From assembly GCF_011764425.1 (NCBI RefSeq), contig NZ_BLPF01000001.1, positions 2,409,001-2,473,000 on the forward strand: a stretch of DNA of 64,000 nucleotides. Direction: 5' to 3'. Of the stretch, positions 1 to 8,329 are shown piece after piece. The notes beneath the pieces are model-generated. The model did not search any database and was not told the origin of the DNA. It saw only the letters and a list, made by a program, of their open reading frames with translations. The stretch is from Phytohabitans houttuyneae. GTDB lineage: Bacteria; Actinomycetota; Actinomycetes; Mycobacteriales; Micromonosporaceae. Position 1 is the stretch's first letter. Every line of letters starts with the position of its first letter. The position numbers and the translations under genes are program-made.

Positions 1-360
1 CCGGGTTGGCTCGGCCCCGTGCTGGGCCAGGTCCCGAACGGGTTCGACCTCGGCTCGCGGAGCACCTACGAGCGCGCGGGCCGCACGCTGACCGGCAAGG
101 GACTCTGGTTCGAAGCGCGGGCGGTGCTCGCCCGCCTCACCTTCCCCACCGGCGACGTCCCGCCGGTGCGCCTGCCGGACCAGGTCGCGGCGCTGTCCAC
201 AGTGGTCGGCCGCCGGGACGCCGAGCGGGTGGCCGCCCTGGTACGGACCGCCTTCGACCTGCGCGAGCGCACGCACGTGGGCGCCGGTGAACTCGCCGCC
301 CTGGCCGGCCGGATCGATGCCGTGCGCCAGCGCTTCGGCCTGCCCGGGACCCGGCCATGA
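1..360 (+). CDS. C-terminal part of an unrecognised protein (5' end outside window)
   Basis: The reading frame is open from the first base and stops with the TGA at 358-360, so about 119 C-terminal residues are visible. The piece is rich in Arg, Leu and Ala, looks mostly helical, and contains the stretch TLTGKGLWFEARAVL. I see no catalytic motif I can name and do not recognise the family. Its stop overlaps the start of the PCP-thioesterase gene (ATGA at 357-360), so the two are probably translationally coupled and this gene likely belongs to the biosynthetic cluster. Its function stays open. Confidence 0.6.
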   Translation, partial: PGWLGPVLGQVPNGFDLGSRSTYERAGRTLTGKGLWFEARAVLARLTFPTGDVPPVRLPDQVAALSTVVGRRDAERVAALVRTAFDLRERTHVGAGELAALAGRIDAVRQRFGLPGTRP

Positions 361-1412
361 GCGCGGATCCGATCGCGGGCCTCCTCCTCGACGCCTTCCG
401 GGACGTCATGTGCTACCCCGAACTGCGCACCGACGAAAACCTCTTCGAGGCCGGCTGCACGTCGCGGATGGCCATGGAGGCGATGGGCCGGGTGCGCCGG
501 CACGGGATTTCGGTGGACCTGCGCGACATCCTGGAGCGGCCGTTCGTCGAGCAGTTGGCACGGCACGCGGCCGAGGAGGTCATGTTCGACGGCCGGATGT
601 GGGCGCCGTTCGACCTGTCCGGCCGGTTCGTGCCGATCAAGGCGCACGGAACCGGCCAGCCGCTGGTCGTCGTGCACCCGGCGATCGGCGAGCCGCTGTC
701 GCTGTGGAACCTGGGAGTCAGCGACGTGCCGTGCCCGATCCTCGGCGTACGCGCCGTCGGGCTGGACCCGGGCGAGCGCCCGCTGGCCCCGATGGAACGG
801 ATCGCGAGCCGCTACCTGGCCGACCTCGCCGCGGCCGGCATCGGCCACCCGCACCTGCTGGGCGGCTACTCGATGGGCGGCCTTGTCGCCCTCGAGATGG
901 CCCGGCAGCTTGTCGAGGCGGGCCAGCCGGCCAAGCTGCTGGTCATCTTCGACACCGTCGTGCCCGAGCTGCGGGCCGACCACAGCCGCGGCCTGCTCGA
1001 CGTCGACCTGGCGCACGTCCGCCGGCACCGGCACGACCTGCTGCTGGGCGAGTTGCGCGGCCGGACCGGCCGGGACCTGCCCGCCGGGGCGAGCTACGCC
1101 GACATCCACGAGGCGCTGCGGCAGGAAGGGGTGCTGGAGCCGGCGACCACGCTGGACAGGTTCATCCGCATCCAGGAGGTGTGGTGCCACAACACGTACT
1201 CCGCCCTGCGGTACGCGTGCAGGCCGGTTCCGGTTGACACCGTCTACTTCCGCGGCACCCGGACCGGCGGCTCAGACCTGCAACGCGAGTACTGGGCGGC
1301 GCTGCAGCGCGGGCACATCACGTTCATCGATCACGCGGAGGACCACGACACCCTGATGCGCAGCCGCGCGGTCGGGCGGGACGTGGTCGAGCTGCTGGCG
1401 CGGTCGTCATGA
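357..1412 (+). CDS. Free-standing carrier protein-thioesterase didomain (PCP-TE)
   Basis: A 351-residue protein with two parts. Residues 1-75 form a carrier domain whose motif NLFEAGCTSRM offers Ser36 for the phosphopantetheine arm. Residues about 100-345 form an alpha/beta-hydrolase thioesterase with GYSMGG (nucleophile Ser172) and a late His in DHAEDHDTLM. This is the layout of the last part of an NRPS releasing module, but condensation and adenylation domains are absent and no neighbour supplies them in frame. It could accept the finished chain in trans and release it by hydrolysis or cyclisation. The start overlaps the upstream stop (ATGA), and its own stop overlaps the start of the SDR gene at 1409. 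The domain calls are firm; the role in release is inference. Confidence 0.85.
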   Translation: MSADPIAGLLLDAFRDVMCYPELRTDENLFEAGCTSRMAMEAMGRVRRHGISVDLRDILERPFVEQLARHAAEEVMFDGRMWAPFDLSGRFVPIKAHGTGQPLVVVHPAIGEPLSLWNLGVSDVPCPILGVRAVGLDPGERPLAPMERIASRYLADLAAAGIGHPHLLGGYSMGGLVALEMARQLVEAGQPAKLLVIFDTVVPELRADHSRGLLDVDLAHVRRHRHDLLLGELRGRTGRDLPAGASYADIHEALRQEGVLEPATTLDRFIRIQEVWCHNTYSALRYACRPVPVDTVYFRGTRTGGSDLQREYWAALQRGHITFIDHAEDHDTLMRSRAVGRDVVELLARSS

Positions 1413-2442
1413 CCGCGGGATCGGTGGCGGTCATCGGCAGCGGCGGGTTTCTCGGCTCGCACCTGGTCCGCTCGTTGCGGGCCGCCCGCATCCGGGTGTC
1501 CGCCTTCACCCGGCACCGCCCCCTCCCACACGCGCTGCGGGCCACGACCGTGTTCTTCGTCGCGGGCTCGGTGACGCCCGCCACCGCCGAGTCCCGACCC
1601 GGTCTCGTCGCGGCCGACCGTGCCCTGCTCGACCGGGTGCTCGCCGCCGTGGGCCGGGCCACCGAACCCACCATGCTCGTGCTGGCGAGTTCGGGAGGGA
1701 CGGTCTACGCCCCCGACGCGCAGCCGCCGTACACGGAGCGGACCCCGGTGGGACCCGACACGGCGTACGGCGAGATGAAGCTCGCGATGGAGGGCGCGGT
1801 GCTCGGCTGCCCGTGGGTGCGGCCGGTCGTGCTGCGGTTCGCCAACGTGTACGGGCCGGGCGAGCGGGCCACCAAGGGACAAGGGGTGATCGCGCACTGG
1901 ATGGCGGCGCTCGCGGCCGGGCGCCCGCTGACCGTGTACGGCGATCCCGCCACCAGCCGCGACTACGTCTACATCGACGACGCGGTCAGCGCGATGATGC
2001 TCGCGCATCGCTCGCCGGAGGTGCCGCCCCGGTGATGAATATCGGATCCGGCGAGGCGACGAGCCTGCACCATCTCGTCTCGCTGGTCACCTCGGCCGTC
2101 GGCGGGCGCCAGGTGTCAGTCGGGCGGCTGCCGGCCCGCCGGGTCGACCGGGCGTACGTGTCCCTCGACGTGGAGCTCGCCGCGTCGGCGCTCGGCTGGC
2201 GGCCGGTGGTCTCGCTGCCCGTGGGGCTCCGGCGTACCTGGCGCCACGTGTCGATCCACCAGCCCGGCCCGCCGCCTGAGTTTCAGGGATCCGGGTGGCT
2301 TGGTGGACTACCCGGTGCCCTCGCCGGCCACCGCGAGCTGCGCGGACCGGATGGCGTCGAGGACGCGGTCGGCGGTGCGCTCTCCGTACAGCGCGCTCGC
2401 GCAGGACACCCGGATGCGCCACCGATGCGGCCGGATTCTTAG
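1409..2442 (+). CDS. NAD-dependent epimerase/dehydratase (extended SDR), frameshifted
   Basis: The first frame (1409-2035) encodes a Rossmann N-terminus with GSGGFLGSHLV, a catalytic-type SSGGTVY, and YGEMK (YxxxK), as in sugar-nucleotide epimerases such as GalE. It stops at 2033-2035 just after YIDDAVSAMM, where the family normally continues. The continuation, VMNIGSGEATSLHHL, is in the next frame from about 2034. Adding one G at cggtg (about 2030) joins the two parts. The second frame stays open to 2442, running into the convergent PCP-C gene, so the true C-terminus may be near 2290 and end in a further defect. It overlaps the PCP-TE stop by 4 bp. It could make or modify a sugar or other hydroxyl-bearing unit; no glycosyltransferase is seen nearby. 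Confidence 0.75.
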
Positions 2443-3828
2443 CTGTACCGACACGTTCGGGTCGACGAACCCCGGCAGCCCCGGAAGCGGCTCGCACGGC
2501 GCACCGTCGAGGTCCCATGCCGGGACCTCGTCGCCGTCCTCGACCCGGAGGTCCCACGCGATCCGGTTGGGGGTCTGCAGGTAGTTGGCCGGCGCGCACT
2601 CCCGCAGTACCTCGCTCCAGGGCAGGTCGGCGTGGCGCAAGGTGGACCGGACCGCGCGGGTGGTAGCCGCCAGCACCTGCGCGGGCGTGGCGCCGGGGGC
2701 GAACCGGGTGCGAAACACGATCCTTGTCGCGAACGATCCCACGGTCTCGGCGAACTCCGGGCGGGACCGGTTGGCGGTGTGCGAGGCGATCACCACGTCC
2801 GGGTCGCCGGTGAGCTGGTAGGCGGCGAGGTTGACCGCGGCGAGGACGGTGGCGAACGGTGTGGCGCCGGCCGTGCGTGCCGCGTCGCGCAGCGCGGTGA
2901 GCTGGCTCCCGGTGACTGTCCACTCGCGAACGTGAGCGGCCGGTCCCCCGGGCTGCCGCTCGGCCGGCGGGTCCGCGGGCAGGGGGTTCTTGAACGGGGA
3001 GCTGCCGGCCAGATGGCGCCGCCACCACTGCCGCACGTCGCTGTCCTCGGCGAGCAGCGGGGTGCTGCGCTGCCAAGTGGCGTAGCGCCACCAGGCCGCC
3101 GCCGCGCGCGCCGGGAGGCGGCCGGTCCGGTAGGCGGTCGTCAGATCGCGGACGAACACCTGGTAGGACAAGCCGTCGAACACCGCGTGGTCGAAGCCGA
3201 ACAGGATCAACCATTGGCCGCCGACGCGGACGAGCCGGGTGCGGAAGACGTCGCCCTCGGCCTGCGCCCAGTCGACCTCGGTGAACTCGCGGATCAGCCC
3301 GTCGAGACCTTCGGGTGTGGTGTGCAGCAGCTCCAGCCGAAGGTCGCTCGGGATGACCTGCTGGCGGGCGCTTCCGGCGGCGTCCCGGAAGATCCGGGTG
3401 TGCAGGGCGTCGTGCCGCTCGGTCACCTGGGCCAGGGCGTCGGTAAACCGTCCAGGGTCGACGGCGGCGCAGCGGACGAAGTGCCAGAGGCGGAAGCTGC
3501 GGGACAGATCCGACCTGTCGCGCAGCAGCCTGCGCTCCTGGTCGAAGGTCGCGGGGTACGGGTCGTCCGGCACCGACCGGCCCGCCGTCTCGTCCAGGTC
3601 CGCACCGAGCAGCCGGGTGCCGAGCCCGGTGGGTGTCGGAGCGGCCAGCAGGTCGGCGAGCGTGAGCGTGCGGCCCGAGACGCGGTGCAGCTGGGCCACC
3701 GCGTGAAGGGCCTGAATGGAACTGCCGCCGAGGAGGAAGAAGTTGTCGTCCGGCCGCACCCGCTCGTCCAGCAGCTCTGACCAGACGTCGACGACAAGCG
3801 CGACCGCGCGGGCGTGGCTGAGTTCCAT
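2308..3828 (-). CDS. Free-standing carrier-condensation didomain NRPS protein (PCP-C)
   Basis: From ATG 3828 the protein has about 506 residues. Residues 1-75 are a carrier domain with NFFLLGGSSIQAL (phosphopantetheine Ser). The rest is a condensation domain whose active-site motif reads FDHAVFDG, keeping the second His, the Asp and the Gly of HHxxxDG. The upstream extension to 3975 is compositionally noise, so ATG 3828 at MELSHARAV was chosen. A PCP followed by C without an A domain suggests a protein that holds a chain loaded in trans and passes it through its own C domain, or receives a unit from one of the free ligases. It is divergent from the thioesterase gene at 3921 and convergent with the SDR gene. 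The partner assignment is inference. Confidence 0.85.
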   Translation of the reverse strand: MELSHARAVALVVDVWSELLDERVRPDDNFFLLGGSSIQALHAVAQLHRVSGRTLTLADLLAAPTPTGLGTRLLGADLDETAGRSVPDDPYPATFDQERRLLRDRSDLSRSFRLWHFVRCAAVDPGRFTDALAQVTERHDALHTRIFRDAAGSARQQVIPSDLRLELLHTTPEGLDGLIREFTEVDWAQAEGDVFRTRLVRVGGQWLILFGFDHAVFDGLSYQVFVRDLTTAYRTGRLPARAAAAWWRYATWQRSTPLLAEDSDVRQWWRRHLAGSSPFKNPLPADPPAERQPGGPAAHVREWTVTGSQLTALRDAARTAGATPFATVLAAVNLAAYQLTGDPDVVIASHTANRSRPEFAETVGSFATRIVFRTRFAPGATPAQVLAATTRAVRSTLRHADLPWSEVLRECAPANYLQTPNRIAWDLRVEDGDEVPAWDLDGAPCEPLPGLPGFVDPNVSVQLRIRPHRWRIRVSCASALYGERTADRVLDAIRSAQLAVAGEGTG

Positions 3829-3920
3829 CGGCTTGGATGTTAGGGGCTGCCTCGGGCGGGCGTGCGTCGCCGGTACCAGGGACAGGCCGCCACCTGGCCC
3901 GCCGTGGTTGGCTGAGCTGG

Positions 3921-4709
3921 ATGACGACCGGGGCAGAGCGCGATCCCGCGCCGCAGTGGTTTGTGCGGCTGCCACCGCGCGCGGAGGCGCCCGTACGGGT
4001 GATCGGGTTTCCGTCCGTCGGCAATGGACCCGCCCAGTTCAGCCCGCTGGCCAGGGCCGGGCGCGGCCGCCTGGAGGTGTGGGCGGCCAACTTGCCGGGA
4101 CGCCAGGCGCGGTACACCGAGCCGTCGTTCACCCGCTTCGACCCGCTGATCGACGCGCTTGTTCCCGCCGTGGCGGAGGTCCTGGACGACCGGCCGTGCG
4201 TCCTGGTCGGGTACTGCTCGGGTTCGCTGATCGCGTTCGGGCTCGTGCGGGCGTTGCGCAGGCGTGGCCTGCCGGCTCCGGCCGGGCTTGTCTGTGTGGC
4301 GTACCCGCCGCCGCGCGACGGTCTGCACCCGGACCTGTCCGGGGTGTCCTCCGACGACTTCTGGGACCACCTGCTGCACAGTGGTGGTGTGCCTGCTCGG
4401 CTGGCCACCGGTGCGCACCGCCCGCTGTTCGAGCCGGCGCTGCGGGCGGACTACGCGGTGCTGCGCGACTTCCGCCCCGCCGACCCGCAGGATGTCATCG
4501 ACACTCATATATATGCGGTCGTGGGAACCGGCGAGCCCGCGTGGTTGCGCGAGGAGATGAGCGGCTGGGCCCGATTGACCAGCGCCGGTTGCCAGGTGGT
4601 CGAGCTCGACGGCGGCCACTGGCTGCTCGACGAGTCACCGGAGGCGTTCGTCGACTTGGTCGCGGAAGGTCGATGGGTTACCGATCCGGCCCGCTCCGCC
4701 CGCTCCTGA
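3921..4709 (+). CDS. Type II thioesterase with Cys in the nucleophile position
   Basis: A 262-residue alpha/beta hydrolase of the external (type II) thioesterase family found in NRPS/PKS clusters, which normally removes misprimed groups from carrier domains. Family marks are VIGFPSVGNGP near the start, WAANLPGRQAR, and GGHWLLDE with the catalytic His near the end. The elbow motif that should read GxSxG is GYCSG, so the nucleophile position is Cys99 instead of Ser. The start is ATG 3921; the upstream frame to 3837 is not supported. It is divergent from PCP-C and convergent with the ligase gene ending at 4719. A Cys nucleophile is known for some NRPS thioesterases and may change what is released or transferred. 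Confidence 0.85.
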   Translation: MTTGAERDPAPQWFVRLPPRAEAPVRVIGFPSVGNGPAQFSPLARAGRGRLEVWAANLPGRQARYTEPSFTRFDPLIDALVPAVAEVLDDRPCVLVGYCSGSLIAFGLVRALRRRGLPAPAGLVCVAYPPPRDGLHPDLSGVSSDDFWDHLLHSGGVPARLATGAHRPLFEPALRADYAVLRDFRPADPQDVIDTHIYAVVGTGEPAWLREEMSGWARLTSAGCQVVELDGGHWLLDESPEAFVDLVAEGRWVTDPARSARS

Positions 4710-4718
4710 CCGCCGCAG

Positions 4719-6088
4719 CTACCCGCGGGCCGGCACCTCGACCGCTTCCGGAGCTGTGAGCAGCCGCCACAGCTCGGCACGAATGGGCTTGCCGACGGGA
4801 GTGCGCGGGATTGCCGAAACGACCCGCACCCGGGAGATCGGCGGACCGATGCCGGCCACCGCGGCGAACGCTTCCGGCTCGCCGCCGCCGTCACCGAGCA
4901 CGACACAGGCGCCCAGTCCGTCCCATCCCCCGGCGCCGTCGATCGCCGCCACGGCACAGTCCTTGATGTACGGTCGCCCGCTCAGGCGTTCTTCGATCTC
5001 GGTGAGGACCGCTCGCCCGCCGGGCAGAAACACGATCTCCTTGGCCCGCCCGACCAGATGCACCCGTCCCCGCTCGTCCAGGTAGCCCAGGTCTCCGGTG
5101 CCGATCCAGCTCCGGCCGGCTGGGGCCGGATCGCCCGCGTGGTGGGAGACCTGGATCTCGCCGACCGTTCCGGGTGGAGCCACGCCCCCGTGGTCGTCCA
5201 CGATCCGGGCTTTCGTGCCCGGGCTCGGCACGCCCAGCACGTCGGACTCGCCGCGCTTGGCGAGGCGCGTGAAGATCGCGGCGCCGAGCTCGGTAGCGCC
5301 GTAGATCGAGAAGATCCGGGCCGCCGGAAACGCGTCCATCGCCGCCGAGGCGAGCTGTTCGGAGAGTGGGCCGGCCACCACCTTGACCGTGGTGATCCGG
5401 CTCGACGCCGCCGGCGGCAGGCCCGCCGCGAGCAGCTTGCGCAGGGCGTACGGCGTCACGACCAGCTCACGGCAACCGAACCTCTCGACGAGATCGGGCA
5501 CCTGCGCCGGGTCTTTGGCGGCGGCGCTGAGCGCACCCACCGCGAGGTGCCGCAGGAGGATGCCGTGCACGCCGGTCGAGGTGCCGAACGGAATGCCGCA
5601 GTGCACGACGGCGCTCCCAGCCGTACCGGACGGCCGGAAGGGCCAGTCCCGGTGATGGAAGACCGCCGGTTTCGGTACGCCGGTCGTGCCCGAGCTGAAG
5701 ACGATGTCCAGTGGGTCGTCGGGCGCCGGACGGGCCCGGCCGGTAGCCCTCGGCTCGGCCGGCTCCGGGTGAGGTGCTCGTCGAACCGCCCGACCGGGCC
5801 GTCGACGAGCCGCAGGAGCCGCTCGTCGTTGATGAGGACCGCGACCGCCCCGATCCACGCGCAGGCGAGGTAGTCCACCGCGATGGACCGCCACGGGCGG
5901 CCGGCGAGGGTGACCGCCATCCGGTCGCCGGTGCGGACACCCGCTCGGCGCAGTCGCTCCGCACGCCGGACGGCGTCCAGCAGCAGTGGCCGCACCGCGG
6001 TCGCGCCATCGATGTCCGCGAGACCGCCTCCGGCCGGCGTGAACACCCGGTGGGCGATGAGCTGCGCGACGGTCGCCGTTTCTGACAT
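4719..6088 (-). CDS. AMP-forming acyl/aminoacyl ligase (adenylation enzyme), frameshifted
   Basis: An ANL-superfamily adenylating enzyme. Visible marks are VFSSGTTGVPKP (A3), YGATELG (A5), GTGDLGYLDERG (A7/A8), VGRAKEIV, and PRTPVGKPIRAEL with the C-terminal Lys. The N-terminal third (MSETATVAQLIAHRVF...) lies in one frame and the rest, from about PEPAEPRATG, in another. One C added in the CCC run near 5767 joins them. ATG 6088 is preferred because GGAG lies six bases upstream, while ATG 6094 has no spaced ribosome site. It is the last gene of the carbamoyltransferase-ACP-carbamoyltransferase-ligase operon, so it may load the carrier protein at 8094-8326. The substrate is unknown. Confidence 0.8.
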
Positions 6089-6106
6089 AGCCATCTCCAG
6101 CGTGCT

Positions 6107-8097
6107 TCAGCGCGGTTTCCGCGTCCTGGGGTTGTGCGCCTGGTAAATCCACGCGGTGAAGAGCCGCCGCAGTTGGGGGTCTTTGGCGAGCCAGGTGTCG
6201 ATGGTCTTTTTGAGGATGGTGGCGTTTCGTGGGTTGGTGAGGTCGAATTTGCGGCGTAGGAGTGGGTAGCGGAGCCAGACGTGTAGGTAGAGGTCGTCCA
6301 GGCCGGTCGGGTTGAGTTGTTCGGCGAGTTTGGTGATGTGTGCCGGGTCGCGTTCGAACGGTTTCGTGGTGCGCGGCAACGGCTGGGTCGACTGGTACCG
6401 GGCGGCGTTGGTGAACGTGATCCGGTGCTGGTTGAGGTAGGCGAACGGCAGGTTCTTCCGTAGACAGAAGTTGATCGCCTGCGGGATGGTGTCGATGATC
6501 GGCTCGCCTTTGTCGTTCAACGACGTGTTACACAGCAGCGGCACCCCGGTCGCTTCAGCAAAACCGGTCAGGATCTGATGCAGGACCGGATCCTGCCGCG
6601 CGGTCAGGGTCTGCACCCGCGCCGACCGGTCCAGATGCGCGATCGCCGGCACCAGATGCTCACGGTCACCGCGGACGGTAAAGGTCTCCAACATGTAGGG
6701 CGAGGGCCGCGGGTTTTCGAACCAGTCGGCGTGGTCCTCTTCCCGGATGATCGGAGCGACCGGCCGCCACCACTGCCGCTGCTTGAGCCGGTTCAACTCG
6801 TCCTTCGAGGCCAACCGGGTCGGATCAGCCAGGATCGACCGGTGCCCCAGCGCCCGCGGGCCCAGCTCGGCACGCCCGTCCAACCACACCACCGCCGCAC
6901 CCGACCGCAAATCCGCGACCACGTCCGCCACACTGGCCGGCCGAACCTCCGCGATGAACCCCTCAAAACCAGCCAACGCGGCAGTCACATCAACGTCTTC
7001 GTGTCCGACGTAGGCGCCCGGGAAACGGAACGAAAAATCCGTACCACAACGGCGGAAGAACGCGCCCAACGCGATACCCAAAGACTGGCCGCTATCGTCC
7101 ACACACGGCGGTGTCAACAACCGCGCAAACCCGTACCTGTCCATCAACGCACTATTCGTCGGACAGTTCAACGCGAACCCACCAGCCAACGCCAAAGCCG
7201 TAACACCCGGATCAATACCGAACCGGTCACACGCCTCATCAATATTCCGCTCCATCACCGCAAGCGAAATCCGCTGGATCTCCTTCATCACCGCACTCAT
7301 CACCTGCTCCTCAGGCGTGAACCGATGATCCGGCACCCAACCAGCCTCCACCACCGCATCATGCAAACGCCCAACAAAACGCTCACACTCAACCAAAAGC
7401 GTCGCCGCCCGACCAGAAAACGACAACTCCCGCAACGCCTCGTCCCGCAACCCACCCACATCAGCATCACACGACGCCGCCGAAGCCAACGCCATCAACG
7501 TACCCTCACGCAAACCAAACCGATGACGCGCCGCCGTAAACAACCGCGCCGGCGAACCCACCGAAAACCAAGAAACCCGCCCCTCCACGAAATAGGCACC
7601 GGCGCAGGATGACGGGTAGTCCTTCGTGGCGAGGACGGCGTCGGAGTCGGGGCCGCCGTCGACGGCCATCGCCAGCACGGGCATCGAGCTGGCAACGTCG
7701 GTGTCGAGCAAGGCGCAGCTGAAGACGTGCGCGAGGCTGTGCGGTGGCAGGTCGGCGTCGGCGTAGTCGCCGCTGACGTCGACATAGCGGTCGCCGCCTA
7801 TCCCGGGCGTCCCCCAAAACTCCACCACGTCGCCGACATCGACACCCACTGACGCCAACAGCGACGCCACAAGCCCGTCACCGGACACCTCGTCAGCGAC
7901 CGCCGCCCCATGACGACGCCAGCCCGACAACCGGTCGACCGGCCAATAACCCACCAACCGCACCACACCCCCGACTTCTGCCACAAAGACACGTTCGTGT
8001 TGTGGCGAAGCCAGGTGTCCAGGACATGGGGAAGGCCGGGTGGGGTCAGGTAGGTGGAGACGTAGTAGCCGTCCCTCATCGCGGCTTGTTGCGTCAT
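6107..8097 (-). CDS. O-carbamoyltransferase, copy 1 (NodU/CmcH type), frameshifted
   Basis: The enzyme family moves a carbamoyl group from carbamoyl phosphate through carbamoyl-AMP to a hydroxyl. Seen here are the Kae1-like part (PPHSLAHVFSCALL, LALAGGFALNCPTN) and the YrdC-like part (GRAELGPRALGHRSIL, CNTSLNDKGEPIIDT). The N-terminus from ATG 8097, MRDGYYVSTYLTPPG, is in a different frame from the main body. Adding one G at TTG|TGG (7983/7984) gives the family-like HNTNVSLVAEVGGVVRL. Without repair, translation could restart at the GTG encoding MAEVGGVV. The start overlaps the ACP stop (ATGA, 8094-8097). Its C-terminal end after LAKDPQL differs from copy 2, while the 1407 bp before that is shared. 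Confidence 0.85.
6171..7577. repeat. 1407-bp near-perfect direct repeat, copy 1 (inside carbamoyltransferase 1)
   Basis: This segment matches 8424-9830 at a constant offset of 2253 bp. By eye I found no difference, and the encoded residues are the same throughout. Outside it, the two genes differ at the N-terminal part and at the last residues. The sharp edges suggest recent duplication followed by gene conversion, or conversion alone. Such a repeat could also collapse or be mis-joined in a short-read assembly. Confidence 0.95.
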
Positions 8098-8326
8098 GCC
8101 TGGTGCAGGACCGTGACCTGGCGCAGCGGCATGGTCGAGGAGAGCTCTTCGATGTCCACGTGCAGCCCTTCGTCGCCGAGCGTCTCGACGATGACGATGG
8201 CCGACAGCGAGTCGCCCCCAGGTCCTGGAAGCTCGCGGAGCCGTCAGGCGGGTCGATGTCCAGGGCGTCCGCGACGGCGCCGAGGAGTCGGGACAGCGGT
8301 GGGGCGTCGGCCTCTGTCTGGGGCAT
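8094..8326 (-). CDS. Acyl carrier protein between the two carbamoyltransferases, frameshifted
   Basis: A stand-alone carrier protein of about 77 residues. From ATG 8326 it reads MPQTEADAPPLSRLLG and then FQDLG. The motif GDSLSAIVIVETLGD, with the phosphopantetheine Ser, follows in the next frame. Inserting one G in the G run at about 8218-8222 restores FQDLGGDSL and an in-frame end VTVLHQA with TGA at 8094-8096. The start is four bases after the stop of carbamoyltransferase 2, and the stop overlaps the start of carbamoyltransferase 1. The tight placing suggests that the carbamoylated or ligase-loaded intermediate is carrier-bound. This is inference from context. Confidence 0.8.
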
Positions 8327-8329
8327 GGT

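Noticed and set aside
66-1190. Long minus-strand open frame (374 residues) over the PCP-TE gene
   Set aside because: It is antisense to a gene with clear carrier and thioesterase motifs, has low-complexity Arg/Gly/Val composition and no recognisable domain. High GC makes such shadow frames common here.
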